A DNA stretch of 64,000 nt, from NCBI RefSeq assembly GCF_014217835.1, contig NZ_CP055263.1, positions 5,149,501 to 5,213,500 on the forward strand, read 5' to 3'. Numbering within the stretch: the stretch's first letter is position 1; the number at the start of each line of letters is the position of its first letter. This document shows positions 54,236-63,671 of this stretch, one piece after another. A program made the translations under genes and the position numbers. The DNA comes from Metabacillus sp. KUDC1714 (GTDB lineage: Bacteria; Bacillota; Bacilli; Bacillales; Bacillaceae). The notes under the pieces were generated by a model, which ran no database searches, was not told where the DNA came from, and saw nothing but the letters and a program-made list of their open reading frames with translations.

Positions 54236-54451
54236 TCAGAGCTTTTGCGTTAACATGATAACTGAAAAATACTTTCTTGCTTCAGCGGTCAATATGTGTA
54301 GGGTTTCTGTCTCCTTTTCTTCATGTTCCCCTTTTTCAAATTGTAAATAAGCACCACTCAAATTTTCTAAAACCCCTTTTATGCAGTAGCCCTTTTGTAT
54401 TAAATAATCTATTCTCTCTCTCTCTGCTAAATATTGTTGATAGTCAGACAC
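54236..54451 (-). CDS. 71-residue hypothetical protein in pyrimidine block
   Basis: The start is GTG with GGGGGAG seven bases upstream. The product is helical and charged: MSDYQQYLAERERIDYLIQK, then GYCIKGVLENLSGAYLQFEK, an acidic patch GEHEEKETETL, and ILTAEARKYFSVIML. No membrane segment or metal motif stands out. I do not recognise the family. It sits 45 bp after the permease and before mmsA in the same direction, so it is expressed with the pathway and may be regulatory. Confidence 0.7.
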   Translation of the reverse strand: MSDYQQYLAERERIDYLIQKGYCIKGVLENLSGAYLQFEKGEHEEKETETLHILTAEARKYFSVIMLTQKL

Positions 54452-54496
54452 CGTTTTCTCCCCCTACTCCTTACGTACTAGTTCCTTTGCTATTTA

Positions 54497-55981
54497 TTAA
54501 GTTGTAACAGAAGGATCATCAGTAACTGGAGTATCTAATGATGAATCTACCGCAACATCATCAATCACCCAATCACGCCCAACTGAAAGTCCTAAATACT
54601 TTTCATCACTTGGATCTTCAATTTCAGCTTGCTTGTATTTCACAAACCACCAATATTTTGCTAGTAAATAATAACAAACTGCCCCTACGACGAATCCAAC
54701 TAAGAACGAATAGCTTGGAACAAAATAGGATGAGACTGCTCCAGCGATCCATGCAATAAACCCTGCTACATTAACGCCATACATATATTTATATTGACCG
54801 TTTGATTCGTAAAGATCGGGTACATTTACTCTGCGTTTACGAATAAAGTAGTAATCTGCTACAAGAATCCCAACAATGGCAGATAGAATTCCTCCAATAA
54901 ATAACAAAACGGGAATGATAACCCCGAACAAGTTCCAGGGTTGAACAATTGTTCCCACAATCCCAGCGGTCACAACTCCCGCCCAGAATGGAAATCTTGG
55001 TCCACCAACGTTTGAGAAAATAGTAGCTGCTGGAACAATATTGGCTGAAATATTTGTTGACCATTGCGCTAACACGATCATAAGCAGAAGAATACCTAAT
55101 ACAAATCCACTTGCTGCTTCTTGTAAAGCAATAACAGGATCATAGTTCATCACAGCAATATATGCGACTCCACCAATAACTACCATAAATGCTTGGGTTA
55201 ACGGTAAAGCTATTAAATTACCAATTAATGCGTGTTTATTACGCTTAAACCAGTTTTTCTCGTTTTTAGGTGCTTTTATAAAGCGAGATATAGAAGGAAT
55301 ATCTGCTGAAAGAGTAGCCCAAAATCCCATGTTACTAAAAATTACAACTAAAAAGGCTGTAAAAGCTGCTCCACCTGTCACTGGATTCTCAACCCAGCTC
55401 CAGACTTCTCTTCCACCTGCAGCTGCCGTATCTGATAATGATACATACATCCAGCAAGAAATTAAGATAATGATTGGTGCTGCTAAATCTGCAAATCTCT
55501 CAACTGCTTTAATTCCAAGTGCTGTGTTAAATAACTGTAAAATTGCAAATAGCAAGAAACAAACAAACCAATTATCAAAGCCAGCTATAATCGATAAGAT
55601 TCCATTCATAGCAGTAGCTCCAAAGTACGTATTTATCCCAAACCACATAGATGCTGCCAAGCCACGGACAACAGATGGTATATGGGTCCCGACAGTTCCG
55701 AACGGTGCCCTCATATAAACAGGAAAAGATAGCCCATGTTCAATCCCAATATCACCTGTTAAAGAGATGAAAAAACCTATTGCCAACGAACCAATGATTG
55801 TTGCTAATAATACAAGGGGCAAGGGTAATGAAATAACACCTGCACCACCGATTGCAAACGTTGCTAATACAACAACCATCCCTATCCACATAAAAGAATA
55901 ACCTATTGGAGTAATCTTTCTATCTTTCTCTGAAATTGGCAATAGATCTGGTGATTTTAAATAAGATTGTCTCTTACTCAT
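54497..55981 (-). CDS. NCS1-family nucleobase:cation symporter
   Basis: A 494-residue permease with 12 helices. ITPIGYSFMWIGMVVVLATFA, FPVYMRAPFGTVGTHIPSVVRG and WFGINTYFGATAMNG carry the NCS1 residues that line the nucleobase site, and ADIPSISRFIKAPKNEKNWF the cytosolic loop. Placed between hydA and mmsA, it most likely imports uracil, thymine or a dihydropyrimidine/hydantoin. The start follows GGGAG. A hairpin precedes it, so expression may come partly from read-through and partly from its own promoter. Confidence 0.88.
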   Translation of the reverse strand: MSKRQSYLKSPDLLPISEKDRKITPIGYSFMWIGMVVVLATFAIGGAGVISLPLPLVLLATIIGSLAIGFFISLTGDIGIEHGLSFPVYMRAPFGTVGTHIPSVVRGLAASMWFGINTYFGATAMNGILSIIAGFDNWFVCFLLFAILQLFNTALGIKAVERFADLAAPIIILISCWMYVSLSDTAAAGGREVWSWVENPVTGGAAFTAFLVVIFSNMGFWATLSADIPSISRFIKAPKNEKNWFKRNKHALIGNLIALPLTQAFMVVIGGVAYIAVMNYDPVIALQEAASGFVLGILLLMIVLAQWSTNISANIVPAATIFSNVGGPRFPFWAGVVTAGIVGTIVQPWNLFGVIIPVLLFIGGILSAIVGILVADYYFIRKRRVNVPDLYESNGQYKYMYGVNVAGFIAWIAGAVSSYFVPSYSFLVGFVVGAVCYYLLAKYWWFVKYKQAEIEDPSDEKYLGLSVGRDWVIDDVAVDSSLDTPVTDDPSVTT

Positions 55982-56028
55982 GTGAACACTCCCTTTTTCG
56001 TTTTAAAAATGGGTGATTTAGATAAAAC

Positions 56029-56057
56029 AATTGCTTGCCTTAAAAGAGCAAGCAATT
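56029..56057 (-). terminator. terminator-like hairpin after hydA
   Basis: AATTGCTTGC pairs perfectly with GCAAGCAATT around a nine-base loop, followed on the minus strand by GTTTTATC. It divides the pyrimidine block into pydC-preT-preA-hydA and permease-ORF71-mmsA-aminotransferase. Confidence 0.7.
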
Positions 56058-56132
56058 TTAGGAGTTGTTCAGATCGATGAGTACACATTCTGTGGGATAA
56101 CTTTTATTAAAATTAGTCGAGATTACTTGTTG

Positions 56133-57551
56133 TTAAATGGTTTGTCTTTCATCTTGATCTGAAGAACGTAACATACCGTACTTTGCACGTTTTAAATATT
56201 GACCAGAGCCAGGGGTTCCCACGAATTTCTTATTATGGACAACAAACTCGCCTCGTACTAATACAGATATTGGTTCTCCTGTCACTTCCATTCCTTCAAA
56301 TGCAGAATAATCAACAGCCATATGATGGGCTTCAACTGACAAGGTACGCTTAACGTTTGGATCAAAAATGACCAGATCTGCATCTGCTCCAACTGTGATT
56401 GTTCCTTTTTTAGGGAATAATCCAAACAATTTCGCTATTCTTGTTGAAGTAATATCAACAAATTGATTTAACGTAATTCTTCCTTTTTTCACACCTTCAG
56501 AGAATAAAATGGAAAGACGATCTTCAATTATTGGTCCACCATTAGGAATTTTTGTGAAGTCACCACGACCAAGATCTTTTTGCCCTTTAAAATCAAAAGA
56601 ACATTGATCAGATCCTATTGTTTGTAATTGTCCTGTTTTTAGGGCATTCCATAGCACATCCTGATTCCACTTTTCACGTAAAGGTGGTGACCAAACATAT
56701 TTTGCCCCTTCGAAGTTTGGTTTTTCTAGATAGGTTTGATCAAGCACTAAATATTGTGGACATGTTTCTCCCCATACATTAAATCCTTTATTTCTCGCCT
56801 CTGTAATTTTCTTAACGGCTTCTGCACATGAAACGTGGACGACATATAATTGAGAACCAGCAAGCCCTGTTAGAGTAGCTGCTCTTCCAGTCGCTTCACC
56901 CTCCACTTCTGGAGGCCTAGTCAAGGCATGATATATTGGGTCTGTATTCCCATCCTCTAATGCTTTTTTCGTTAAATAATCAATGACATCGCCATTTTCT
57001 CCATGAACCATTACCAAAGCACCTAGCTCTTTTGCAGCAATTAAGGTTCTAAAAAGCGTCTCGTCATCTGCTTGTAAAACATTTTTATAGGCCATAAATA
57101 CTTTAAAGGAAGTGATTCCTTCTCCATTAATAACACCATCTAGTTGTTTTAATACATCATTGTTCATTTCACCGATCATTAAGTGAAAGCCATAATCAAT
57201 CACTGCTTTGTCTTTTGCTTTATCATGCCATGTTTGAATTGATTGACTTAATGGAATCCCTTTATTTGTTAAACAAAAATCAATAACAGTTGTTGTTCCA
57301 CCAAAAGCAGCAGCAATTGTTCCAGATTCAAAGTCATCCTTTGTAATTGTTCCGCCAAATGGCATATCAAGATGTGTATGTGGATCAATTCCTCCTGGAA
57401 ATACGTAGCACCCCTTAGCATCAACTATTTCTGCACCATGGGCAGGTAAGTTCGTTCCGATCGCAGTAATTTTTCCATCTTCAATTAAAATTTCTGCCTT
57501 ATAAATATCAGTTGCAGTCACGATTGTTCCATTTTTTATCAGTTTTAACAT
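56133..57551 (-). CDS. hydA: Dihydropyrimidinase
   Basis: A 472-residue cyclic amidohydrolase. PGGIDPHTHLDMPFGGTIT holds the first zinc ligands, GITSFKVFMAYKN the carboxylated lysine, MVHGENGDVIDYL and LYVVHVSCAEAVKKI further histidines, and GSDQCSFDFKGQK the aspartate. It opens dihydrouracil or dihydrothymine to N-carbamoyl-beta-amino acid. It lies 13 bp behind preA. GGGGGTAAAGT precedes the ATG. D-hydantoinases are close relatives, but the context favours the pyrimidine role. Confidence 0.94.
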   Translation of the reverse strand: MLKLIKNGTIVTATDIYKAEILIEDGKITAIGTNLPAHGAEIVDAKGCYVFPGGIDPHTHLDMPFGGTITKDDFESGTIAAAFGGTTTVIDFCLTNKGIPLSQSIQTWHDKAKDKAVIDYGFHLMIGEMNNDVLKQLDGVINGEGITSFKVFMAYKNVLQADDETLFRTLIAAKELGALVMVHGENGDVIDYLTKKALEDGNTDPIYHALTRPPEVEGEATGRAATLTGLAGSQLYVVHVSCAEAVKKITEARNKGFNVWGETCPQYLVLDQTYLEKPNFEGAKYVWSPPLREKWNQDVLWNALKTGQLQTIGSDQCSFDFKGQKDLGRGDFTKIPNGGPIIEDRLSILFSEGVKKGRITLNQFVDITSTRIAKLFGLFPKKGTITVGADADLVIFDPNVKRTLSVEAHHMAVDYSAFEGMEVTGEPISVLVRGEFVVHNKKFVGTPGSGQYLKRAKYGMLRSSDQDERQTI

Positions 57552-57564
57552 ACTTTACCCCCTG

Positions 57565-58851
57565 TTACTTTTTCACGATAGTAACTTCGCATCCAGTTGA
57601 TTGAAGGACAGCTTGCCGCTCATTCCATGTCATTGGTGGAAGTTCATTTGCAATCTCAATCATGTCAATTGCTCCATCTACAGGACAAACAATCGAGCAT
57701 AAATTACAGCCTACACAATCCTCTTCTCGAACCTTTAAATAATCCTTGCCATTTGGATTTTTCACCATATCAATACATTGATGTGATGTATCTTCACAAG
57801 CAATATGGCATTTGTTACAGTTAATACAAACGTCGGTATTAATGCTGGCTACGACCTTATAATTAAGGTCTAAATTTCCCCAGTCTGAGAATTTTGGAAC
57901 AGCCTTTCCAACAAGATCAGAAACAGATGCAATTCCTTTTGCATCTAAATAATTATTCAATCCATCAATCATATCCTCTACAATTCTAAAACCATGATGC
58001 ATAGCTGCTGTACAAACTTGTACCCCTCTAGCCCCCATCAACATAAATTCTACTGCATCCTGCCAATTTGAGACTCCGCCCATACCGGAAATCGGCACAT
58101 TTATATGTGGATTTCTTGCGCATTCTGCCACCATATTTAAAGCTATCGGCTTTACAGCAGGTCCACAATAACCTCCATGAGCACCTTTTCCAGCAACGTG
58201 TGGAATTGTATTCCAAGAATCTAAATCTACTCCAGCTAAACTATTAATCGTGTTGATCATACTCACAGCATCAGCCCCACCGCGAACCGCAGCTTCAGCT
58301 GTCACAGTAATATCAGTAATATTTGGTGTCAGCTTTACGATAACAGGAGTATTAGCTACTTCCTTTGCCCAATACGTTTGTTTTTCAACAAGCTCTGGCA
58401 CTTGCCCTGAAGCTGATCCCATTCCACGTTCAGCCATTCCATGTGGGCAACCAAAGTTTAACTCAAGTCCATCTACCCCAACATCTTCTACACGTTTAAC
58501 AATTTCATGCCATTTTTCTTGCTTTGGTTCAACCATTAATGAAACCACAATTGCATGATGAGGAAATCGCTTCTTTGTTTCATAGATTTCCTTTAAATTC
58601 ACTTCCAACGGACGATCTGTAATCAGTTCAATATTATTAAATCCTGCCACACGTTGTCCGTTAAAGCTAACTGCTGCAAAACGTGAGGAAACATTTAAAA
58701 TAGGATCACCCAAGGTTTTCCAAACAGCACCTCCCCAGCCTGCCTCAAATGCACGTTGCACTTGATAGCCTGAGTTCGTCGGTGGTGCTGATGCTAGCCA
58801 AAATGGATTAGGAGACTTAATTCCTGCAAGATTATGCGATAAGTCAGCCAT
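57565..58851 (-). CDS. preA: NAD-dependent dihydropyrimidine dehydrogenase subunit PreA
   Basis: About 428 residues. The first 320 form an FMN-binding dihydroorotate-dehydrogenase-like barrel (NPFWLASAPPTNSGYQVQRA, ELNFGCPHGMAERGMGSASG, ISGMGGVSNWQDAVEFMLMG). The C-terminus has two [4Fe-4S] motifs, CINCNKCHIACEDTSHQC and CVGCNLCSIVCPVDGAI. With PreT it reduces uracil or thymine using NADH. I place the start at the ATG at 58851, nine bases after AGGAG; a GTG two codons earlier is too close. It lies 30 bp behind preT. Confidence 0.94.
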   Translation of the reverse strand: MADLSHNLAGIKSPNPFWLASAPPTNSGYQVQRAFEAGWGGAVWKTLGDPILNVSSRFAAVSFNGQRVAGFNNIELITDRPLEVNLKEIYETKKRFPHHAIVVSLMVEPKQEKWHEIVKRVEDVGVDGLELNFGCPHGMAERGMGSASGQVPELVEKQTYWAKEVANTPVIVKLTPNITDITVTAEAAVRGGADAVSMINTINSLAGVDLDSWNTIPHVAGKGAHGGYCGPAVKPIALNMVAECARNPHINVPISGMGGVSNWQDAVEFMLMGARGVQVCTAAMHHGFRIVEDMIDGLNNYLDAKGIASVSDLVGKAVPKFSDWGNLDLNYKVVASINTDVCINCNKCHIACEDTSHQCIDMVKNPNGKDYLKVREEDCVGCNLCSIVCPVDGAIDMIEIANELPPMTWNERQAVLQSTGCEVTIVKK

Positions 58852-58881
58852 TTTCACTCTCTCCTTTCAATTACCATATGT

Positions 58882-60249
58882 TTAGACTGTTTTTACTTGA
58901 CCTGTCTGTTTATGAATGGAAAGGGCTGTTAGTTTACCTTGCTGGGCCGCTGTTACAACCATTGCATCTCCGTGGCCTTTTCCGAAAACAACATCACCAC
59001 ATGCAAATACTTTTGGATTTGATGTTTGATAGGAAGCTTTATCAACCTTTACAACACCACCCGCGTGCTCTAATCCAAATTGCTCAATTAAGGATAAATG
59101 TCTTGATTGACCGATTGCCTTAATAACAGCATCTACTTCTATAAGAAACTCTGAATCTTTTACTGGAATTGGTCGGCGGCGACCATCATTACCTAATTCA
59201 CCTAGCTCCATCTTTATGCATTCAATTCCTGACACCTTGCCATTTGCTAAGACAATTCTTTTAGGAGCCGTTAACCAGCGAAATTCCACACCATCTTGTT
59301 TAGCAAAATCATACTCAAAATTGTAAGCTGTCATTTCTTCTTGGGATCGTCTATATAAAATTTTGACATTTTCTGCCCCTAGCCGAATTGAACAAGTTGC
59401 AGCATCAATCGCCGTATTTCCGGCACCAATGACAGCTACTCTTTTACCTACTAATTCCTTGGTTATTTCTTTTGTTTTGGTCTCTTTTACAAACTGAATG
59501 GCGTCATAGACGGATTCATTGTTTTCCCCTGGAATGCCTATATTTGGTACATTTGCCATTCCAACTGCTAAAACAACGAAGTCAAAACTATCTAAGATCT
59601 CATTTGCTGTAATATCTTTTCCTACACATGTGTTAGTACGGATTTCTACATCTAAAGCTTCTACTTGCTTGACTTCCCAAAACGAAATAGCTTGTGGTAA
59701 TCGAAATGAAACAATTCCGTAAGTATTTAACCCTCCAGCCGCTTCTTCCGCTTCAAAAATGGTAACATTAAAACCATATAGAGCAAGCTCTCGTGCCGTT
59801 GATAACCCTGCTGGACCTCCGCCAATAACTGCTACTGTTTTGCCATTCCTTTCACCTGCTTGAAATAGCATTTGTTCATTTTGAATCGCCCAATCTGTCG
59901 CATAACGTTGAAGGTTTCCAATCATAATGGGCTTGGTAGAATCATTAAGAACGCAAGCACCTTCACAAAGCTCTTCTGTAGGACAAACTCGCGAACAGCT
60001 AGCTCCAATTGGATTTGCACTCATGATTGTCTTTGCCGATCCTTTTAAATTATCCGATGCAATTTTTTTTATAAACGATGGAATATCTATTCCAGTTGGA
60101 CAAGCTTTAATACAGGGAGCATCATAGCAATATAAACAACGATTTGCTTCTTCGATTGCCTCTCTGCTTGTAAGTCCTTGATGAAATTCTTGAAAGTTTT
60201 TTGATAAGTCGGTTAAAGAAATATGAGAGCCTTTGATTTTGGTCAACAC
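58882..60249 (-). CDS. preT: NAD(P)-dependent oxidoreductase subunit PreT of dihydropyrimidine dehydrogenase
   Basis: A 455-residue flavoprotein of the glutamate-synthase small-chain type. The N-terminal cysteine-rich domain CLYCYDAPCIKACPTG and GASCSRVCPTEELCEGAC binds Fe-S clusters, VAVIGGGPAGLSTARELALYG binds FAD, and VAVIGAGNTAIDAATCSIRLG binds NAD(P). GDVVFGKGHGDAMVVTAAQQG closes the FAD domain. It passes electrons from NAD(P)H to PreA. A GTG at 60249 and a TTG at 60246 both lie behind AGGAGG; either could start. Confidence 0.93.
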   Translation of the reverse strand: MLTKIKGSHISLTDLSKNFQEFHQGLTSREAIEEANRCLYCYDAPCIKACPTGIDIPSFIKKIASDNLKGSAKTIMSANPIGASCSRVCPTEELCEGACVLNDSTKPIMIGNLQRYATDWAIQNEQMLFQAGERNGKTVAVIGGGPAGLSTARELALYGFNVTIFEAEEAAGGLNTYGIVSFRLPQAISFWEVKQVEALDVEIRTNTCVGKDITANEILDSFDFVVLAVGMANVPNIGIPGENNESVYDAIQFVKETKTKEITKELVGKRVAVIGAGNTAIDAATCSIRLGAENVKILYRRSQEEMTAYNFEYDFAKQDGVEFRWLTAPKRIVLANGKVSGIECIKMELGELGNDGRRRPIPVKDSEFLIEVDAVIKAIGQSRHLSLIEQFGLEHAGGVVKVDKASYQTSNPKVFACGDVVFGKGHGDAMVVTAAQQGKLTALSIHKQTGQVKTV

Positions 60250-60387
60250 AATGCCTCCTTTTCTTTAAGCAAACAATGGTAGAACTGTACAGGGAGGCTG
60301 AACATAAGGAAATGAGCTTCATCAACAGTAGCCTGACCTATTATTTTATATCAGCCTCGCTAATTATTCGAATGTGAAATGATTCAC

Positions 60388-61278
60388 TTAAGGTAATAAT
60401 GAAGTCATTTCATTATATGTTTCTGGGCGACGATCACGATAGAATTGCCAGACATCACGGACTTCTCGAATTAACTTTTTATTCATTTCACCAATAATCA
60501 CTTCATCCTTATCACGACTTCCCATTACCACAAAGTCTCCTCGAGGATCTACTAAATACGATTGACCGTAAAACTCACCCATATTCCATGGTCCTTCATA
60601 CCCAACGCGATTAATTGCTCCTAAATAATACCCATTGGCAACTGCATGTGCAGGTTGTTCTAGTTTCCAAAGGTATTCAGATAAACCTGCAACTGTTGCT
60701 GATGGATTAAATACAACCTCTGCCCCATGTAAACCTAGTAATCTCGCACCTTCTGGAAAATGACGATCATAGCATATATAAACGCCAACCTTCGCAAAGG
60801 CTGTATCAAAAACAGGGTAACCAAGATTACCTGGTTTAAAGTAATACTTTTCCCAGAATCCATATCCTTCGTTCCCCACTCCTACATGTGGGATATGTTG
60901 TTTTCTATATTTCCCAAGATATGTTCCATCTGCATCAATGACAGCAGCCGTGTTATAGTATGTAGCAATACCTTCTCTTTCATAGATTGGTAGAACTATG
61001 ACAACACTTAATTCTTTTGCAAGTTCTTGAAATAATCTTGTAGTTGTACCATTCGGAATTTCCTCAGCAGAGTCATACCACTTTGTATTTTGCTCAGCAC
61101 AGAAATATGGTCCATAAAATACTTCCTGTAAACAGATGATTTGTGCACCACTTTCGGCAGCTTCTCTCACAAGCTTTACATGCTTTTCTATCGCTTTTTC
61201 TTTATGAACCTGAATCGGTTCATGACCATCCACATCATTTGATGCTTGAATTAGACCAATTTTCACTAAATCAGACAT
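60388..61278 (-). CDS. Nitrilase-superfamily amidohydrolase, probable beta-ureidopropionase
   Basis: A 296-residue protein with the Glu-Lys-Cys triad in ICLQEVFYGPYF, GKYRKQHIPHVG and VGVYICYDRHFPEGARLLGL. The NRVGYEGPWNMGEFYGQSY segment resembles N-carbamylputrescine amidase and beta-ureidopropionase. At the head of the pyrimidine block it most likely hydrolyses N-carbamoyl-beta-alanine to beta-alanine, CO2 and ammonia. SD GGGGGAT precedes the ATG. The 138-bp gap to preT holds an imperfect hairpin, GAGGCTGA/TCAGCCTC (about 60292-60357). Confidence 0.9.
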   Translation of the reverse strand: MSDLVKIGLIQASNDVDGHEPIQVHKEKAIEKHVKLVREAAESGAQIICLQEVFYGPYFCAEQNTKWYDSAEEIPNGTTTRLFQELAKELSVVIVLPIYEREGIATYYNTAAVIDADGTYLGKYRKQHIPHVGVGNEGYGFWEKYYFKPGNLGYPVFDTAFAKVGVYICYDRHFPEGARLLGLHGAEVVFNPSATVAGLSEYLWKLEQPAHAVANGYYLGAINRVGYEGPWNMGEFYGQSYLVDPRGDFVVMGSRDKDEVIIGEMNKKLIREVRDVWQFYRDRRPETYNEMTSLLP

Positions 61279-61301
61279 ATTTTATCCCCCTTTAGTAGCT
61301 T

Positions 61302-61343
61302 TTATATACAGTGTGTTCGCATGATGAAAAAAATTATATACAG
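61302..61343 (-). promoter_or_regulatory. putative promoter/operator of pyrimidine operon
   Basis: TTATATACAG (plus strand) occurs twice, at 61302-61311 and 61334-61343, 32 bp or about three helical turns apart. The copies are followed by TGTTCG and CGAACA, an inverted pair. On the minus strand the upstream copy contains TATAAT. No regulator gene for the pathway is in the window, so the DNA-binding protein is unknown. Confidence 0.45.
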
Positions 61344-61974
61344 ACGAACATCACATGTTTATTAATAGAAGAATATAAGGTGTTTACTAACGAAAAGACG
61401 GTTTATAAAAGTGAATAAAATGAATAATACTAAAATGTTGGAAAGTAAAGTCTATTATCATTTTAATAGGTGAAAATAAGGTTTTCCTTATACAAGATGG
61501 AAATCCCTGTAAGAATTTTATATGCCTTAATGTAAAATAGAGTAAAGCTTGCTTGGATGCCTTGTTGATAAATTACGTAGATTGGATTAAACGTTAATTG
61601 GAAAGTGAGAGGGCAAAATAGGAATGATTATTGCTTGACCATTAGTAGTTGTAGTAACAACTCAAAGTCACCCTTAGAGACTGGTAACATAAGTAGTTTA
61701 TAGTTCCTCCTAAATGGAGCTATAGCTAATATTTTATATAGTATATTGGGAAAATCGTGTAAAAATTGGTCGTCCTAATAAAGAAAGTATATTATTTCAA
61801 AATATCAAATAACGAGACAGTTACTTTATCTTACCTAAGTAATACCAAATTAAATACAAATAAAATACTTTCTAAAAATAATGAACTACAAATAAATCGT
61901 TCGACATGTAGAAGTGAACCTTTCATTTTATTCGTAAAAATTATCCATATAGATCTTTAACATCGTTAAAAATT
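61344..61974. other. 631-bp intergenic stretch without a supported gene
   Basis: AT-rich sequence. A 64-codon plus-strand frame at 61766 has no ribosome-binding site and a low-complexity product, and an AGGAGG on the minus strand near 61710 leads only to a 20-codon frame. I see no repeat or RNA here. Confidence 0.5.
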
Positions 61975-62022
61975 AAAAATCATCACGCTTGAAAATTTTC
62001 ATTCTCAAGCGTGATGATTTTT
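61975..62022 (-). terminator. terminator overlapping the DUF3189 stop codon
   Basis: AAAAATCATCACGCTTGA pairs perfectly over 18 bp with TCAAGCGTGATGATTTTT. The last codons and the TGA of the DUF3189 gene lie inside the stem, and the minus strand continues TTTTTAATTTTT. Confidence 0.85.
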
Positions 62023-62498
62023 TCTTCAGTCGTATCTTTAGCAATTTGTTTTGTATTTTCAACTAACTGATAAATGTGATCACAACATTGCTGTGCACCT
62101 TTTACTAGTAATGGCACACCAATGAAATCGATTCCTAATCCTCTTGAGAAAAAACCTCCTAATGTCATAGCAAGCGGTACTGTTGGAGAAGTATTTGAAA
62201 AAATAATCCTTTCTTCAAGTTGATCTCTATTCTGTAATAATAAACATATGTTTTTTAAAGCTGGTACAACCAACTTGGAAGATCTTCTACCGAGTGTATA
62301 GACAGAATGGCCTTCATCATCTACTCCATGAAAAATTATTTTTCCTGCATCCTTTTTTGTTAATTTATTAAAGAAAGGAACTGCTAATATTTCTTCCTTT
62401 GTTAGCATTCTTGAAGGTGGTTTTAGAAGTTTTAAATGGTAGGCAGCAGCTAGTGATGTTGTATGTGTTCCACCAAAGTCATTGTAAATATAAATCAT
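61983..62498 (-). CDS. DUF3189 family protein
   Basis: A 171-residue protein beginning MIYIYNDFGGTHTTSLAAAYH, with IIFHGVDDEGHSVYTLGRRSS and LGGFFSRGLGIDFIGVPLLVKG, the pattern of DUF3189, a Firmicute family of unknown function. The conserved DFGGTHTT and the cysteine pair QQCCDHI may matter for activity. SD AAAGGATGAT precedes the ATG. Monocistronic; its terminator overlaps the 3' end. Confidence 0.82.
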   Translation of the reverse strand: MIYIYNDFGGTHTTSLAAAYHLKLLKPPSRMLTKEEILAVPFFNKLTKKDAGKIIFHGVDDEGHSVYTLGRRSSKLVVPALKNICLLLQNRDQLEERIIFSNTSPTVPLAMTLGGFFSRGLGIDFIGVPLLVKGAQQCCDHIYQLVENTKQIAKDTTEEKIITLENENFQA

Positions 62499-62860
62499 AG
62501 GATCATCCTTTTTTCAAAGTTCTTTTTAAAACTATTATATCCATATGAACAACAGTCATTTAATTTATCCTTAAATTAGAATAATAAATTAATTTCTTAA
62601 AAAAGATTACGACAAAAAAAGGTTTGTAGATGATTGTTAAAATTCTCGACATACTCGCTTTTTACAATATAAAACTTTCTCCTATAAATCATAATTCTCC
62701 CATATTGTAAATTAAAGATGCTTTATTGTAATAATTTCCCGTTTATAGATAAAACTATTTAATGACAACATTCCCTAATTTGTATTATCTACTTTTGAAT
62801 AAAAATTCCTATGGGACAAACAATATATATAGTTAAGTTACAAAATCAGGAGGGAATCAC
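62499..62860. other. divergent intergenic region, 362 bp
   Basis: It holds the promoters of the DUF3189 and DUF3231 genes. A TGTCGAG (minus strand, near 62650) resembles a Spo0A box at six of seven bases, too weak to call. No gene is seen. Confidence 0.4.
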
Positions 62861-63409
62861 ATGGTAAATGTATGGGAAACAGTTATGGATGCCATGAAAT
62901 CAATGACTGTTCAAGATGAAGATCAACCTCTTCATGTCGGAGAAGTGATGGCATGTTGGATTTACTTGGCAGGTCTTGAATTAGCCAAAGTATCAGTTCA
63001 ATCAGCTATAAATACCACGGATGATGATGAACTAAAGGAAATTCTTGAAGAAGATATGAAACTCGGGACCAGTCAAAGGAAACGACTCCATGATTTCATG
63101 ATAAAGGAAGGAATTTCATTACCTTCTTCCCCTGAAGATATGCCAATATCTGATTCTAAAAGTATTCCTCTTGGTGTTAAATTAACGGATGATGTGATTG
63201 CAAACGAATTATCTTTAAAAATCATTAGTTTGATTATGAAAGCAGCTAGTGCCACTACTGAGTCGATTCGTACAGATGTTGGTTTATTGTTTATTCAGTT
63301 TCAAGCTGAAAAATTAGCTTTCGCAACTAGAGTAAAACATTTAATGCGTAAACGTGGATGGATTAAGGTACCACCGTTTTACATCCCACCTGGTTCTCAA
63401 CAACCATAA
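62861..63409 (+). CDS. DUF3231 family protein
   Basis: A 182-residue helical protein. LHVGEVMACWIYLAGLELAK, EDMKLGTSQRKRLHDFMIKEGI and the closing motif MRKRGWIKVPPFYIPPGSQQ mark DUF3231, whose members in Bacilli usually have one or two such four-helix domains and resemble coat-protein-F-like and ferritin-like bundles. The function is unknown. This copy has a single domain. CAGGAGGGAATCAC precedes the ATG. Monocistronic. Confidence 0.85.
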   Translation: MVNVWETVMDAMKSMTVQDEDQPLHVGEVMACWIYLAGLELAKVSVQSAINTTDDDELKEILEEDMKLGTSQRKRLHDFMIKEGISLPSSPEDMPISDSKSIPLGVKLTDDVIANELSLKIISLIMKAASATTESIRTDVGLLFIQFQAEKLAFATRVKHLMRKRGWIKVPPFYIPPGSQQP

Positions 63410-63671
63410 ACTTTTAAGTTGCTACCTACGTCTTAAAGGTACAAACTAAGCAGAGCAAAAACAATCTATATCCTATGCAAAATTAAGTTTACATAAACAT
63501 AACTAAAAAAGGTTTGGTGTTTGTTTATTCTCAACTTTTCGGCTGTTAGCTAAAAAGGCCATTTTGAAGAATAAATTTATTACTAAGATGAGCCATTTTG
63601 CATACTTGTCCTTAATTTTTTGTTCAGCTAGGTATAACAGGGTCAGGGACTACCAAAATAAAAATAAAAAA

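Noticed and set aside
61766..61960. 64-codon plus-strand frame in the gap before DUF3189
   Set aside because: No ribosome-binding site, AT-driven Asn/Lys/Ile-rich composition and no recognisable motif.
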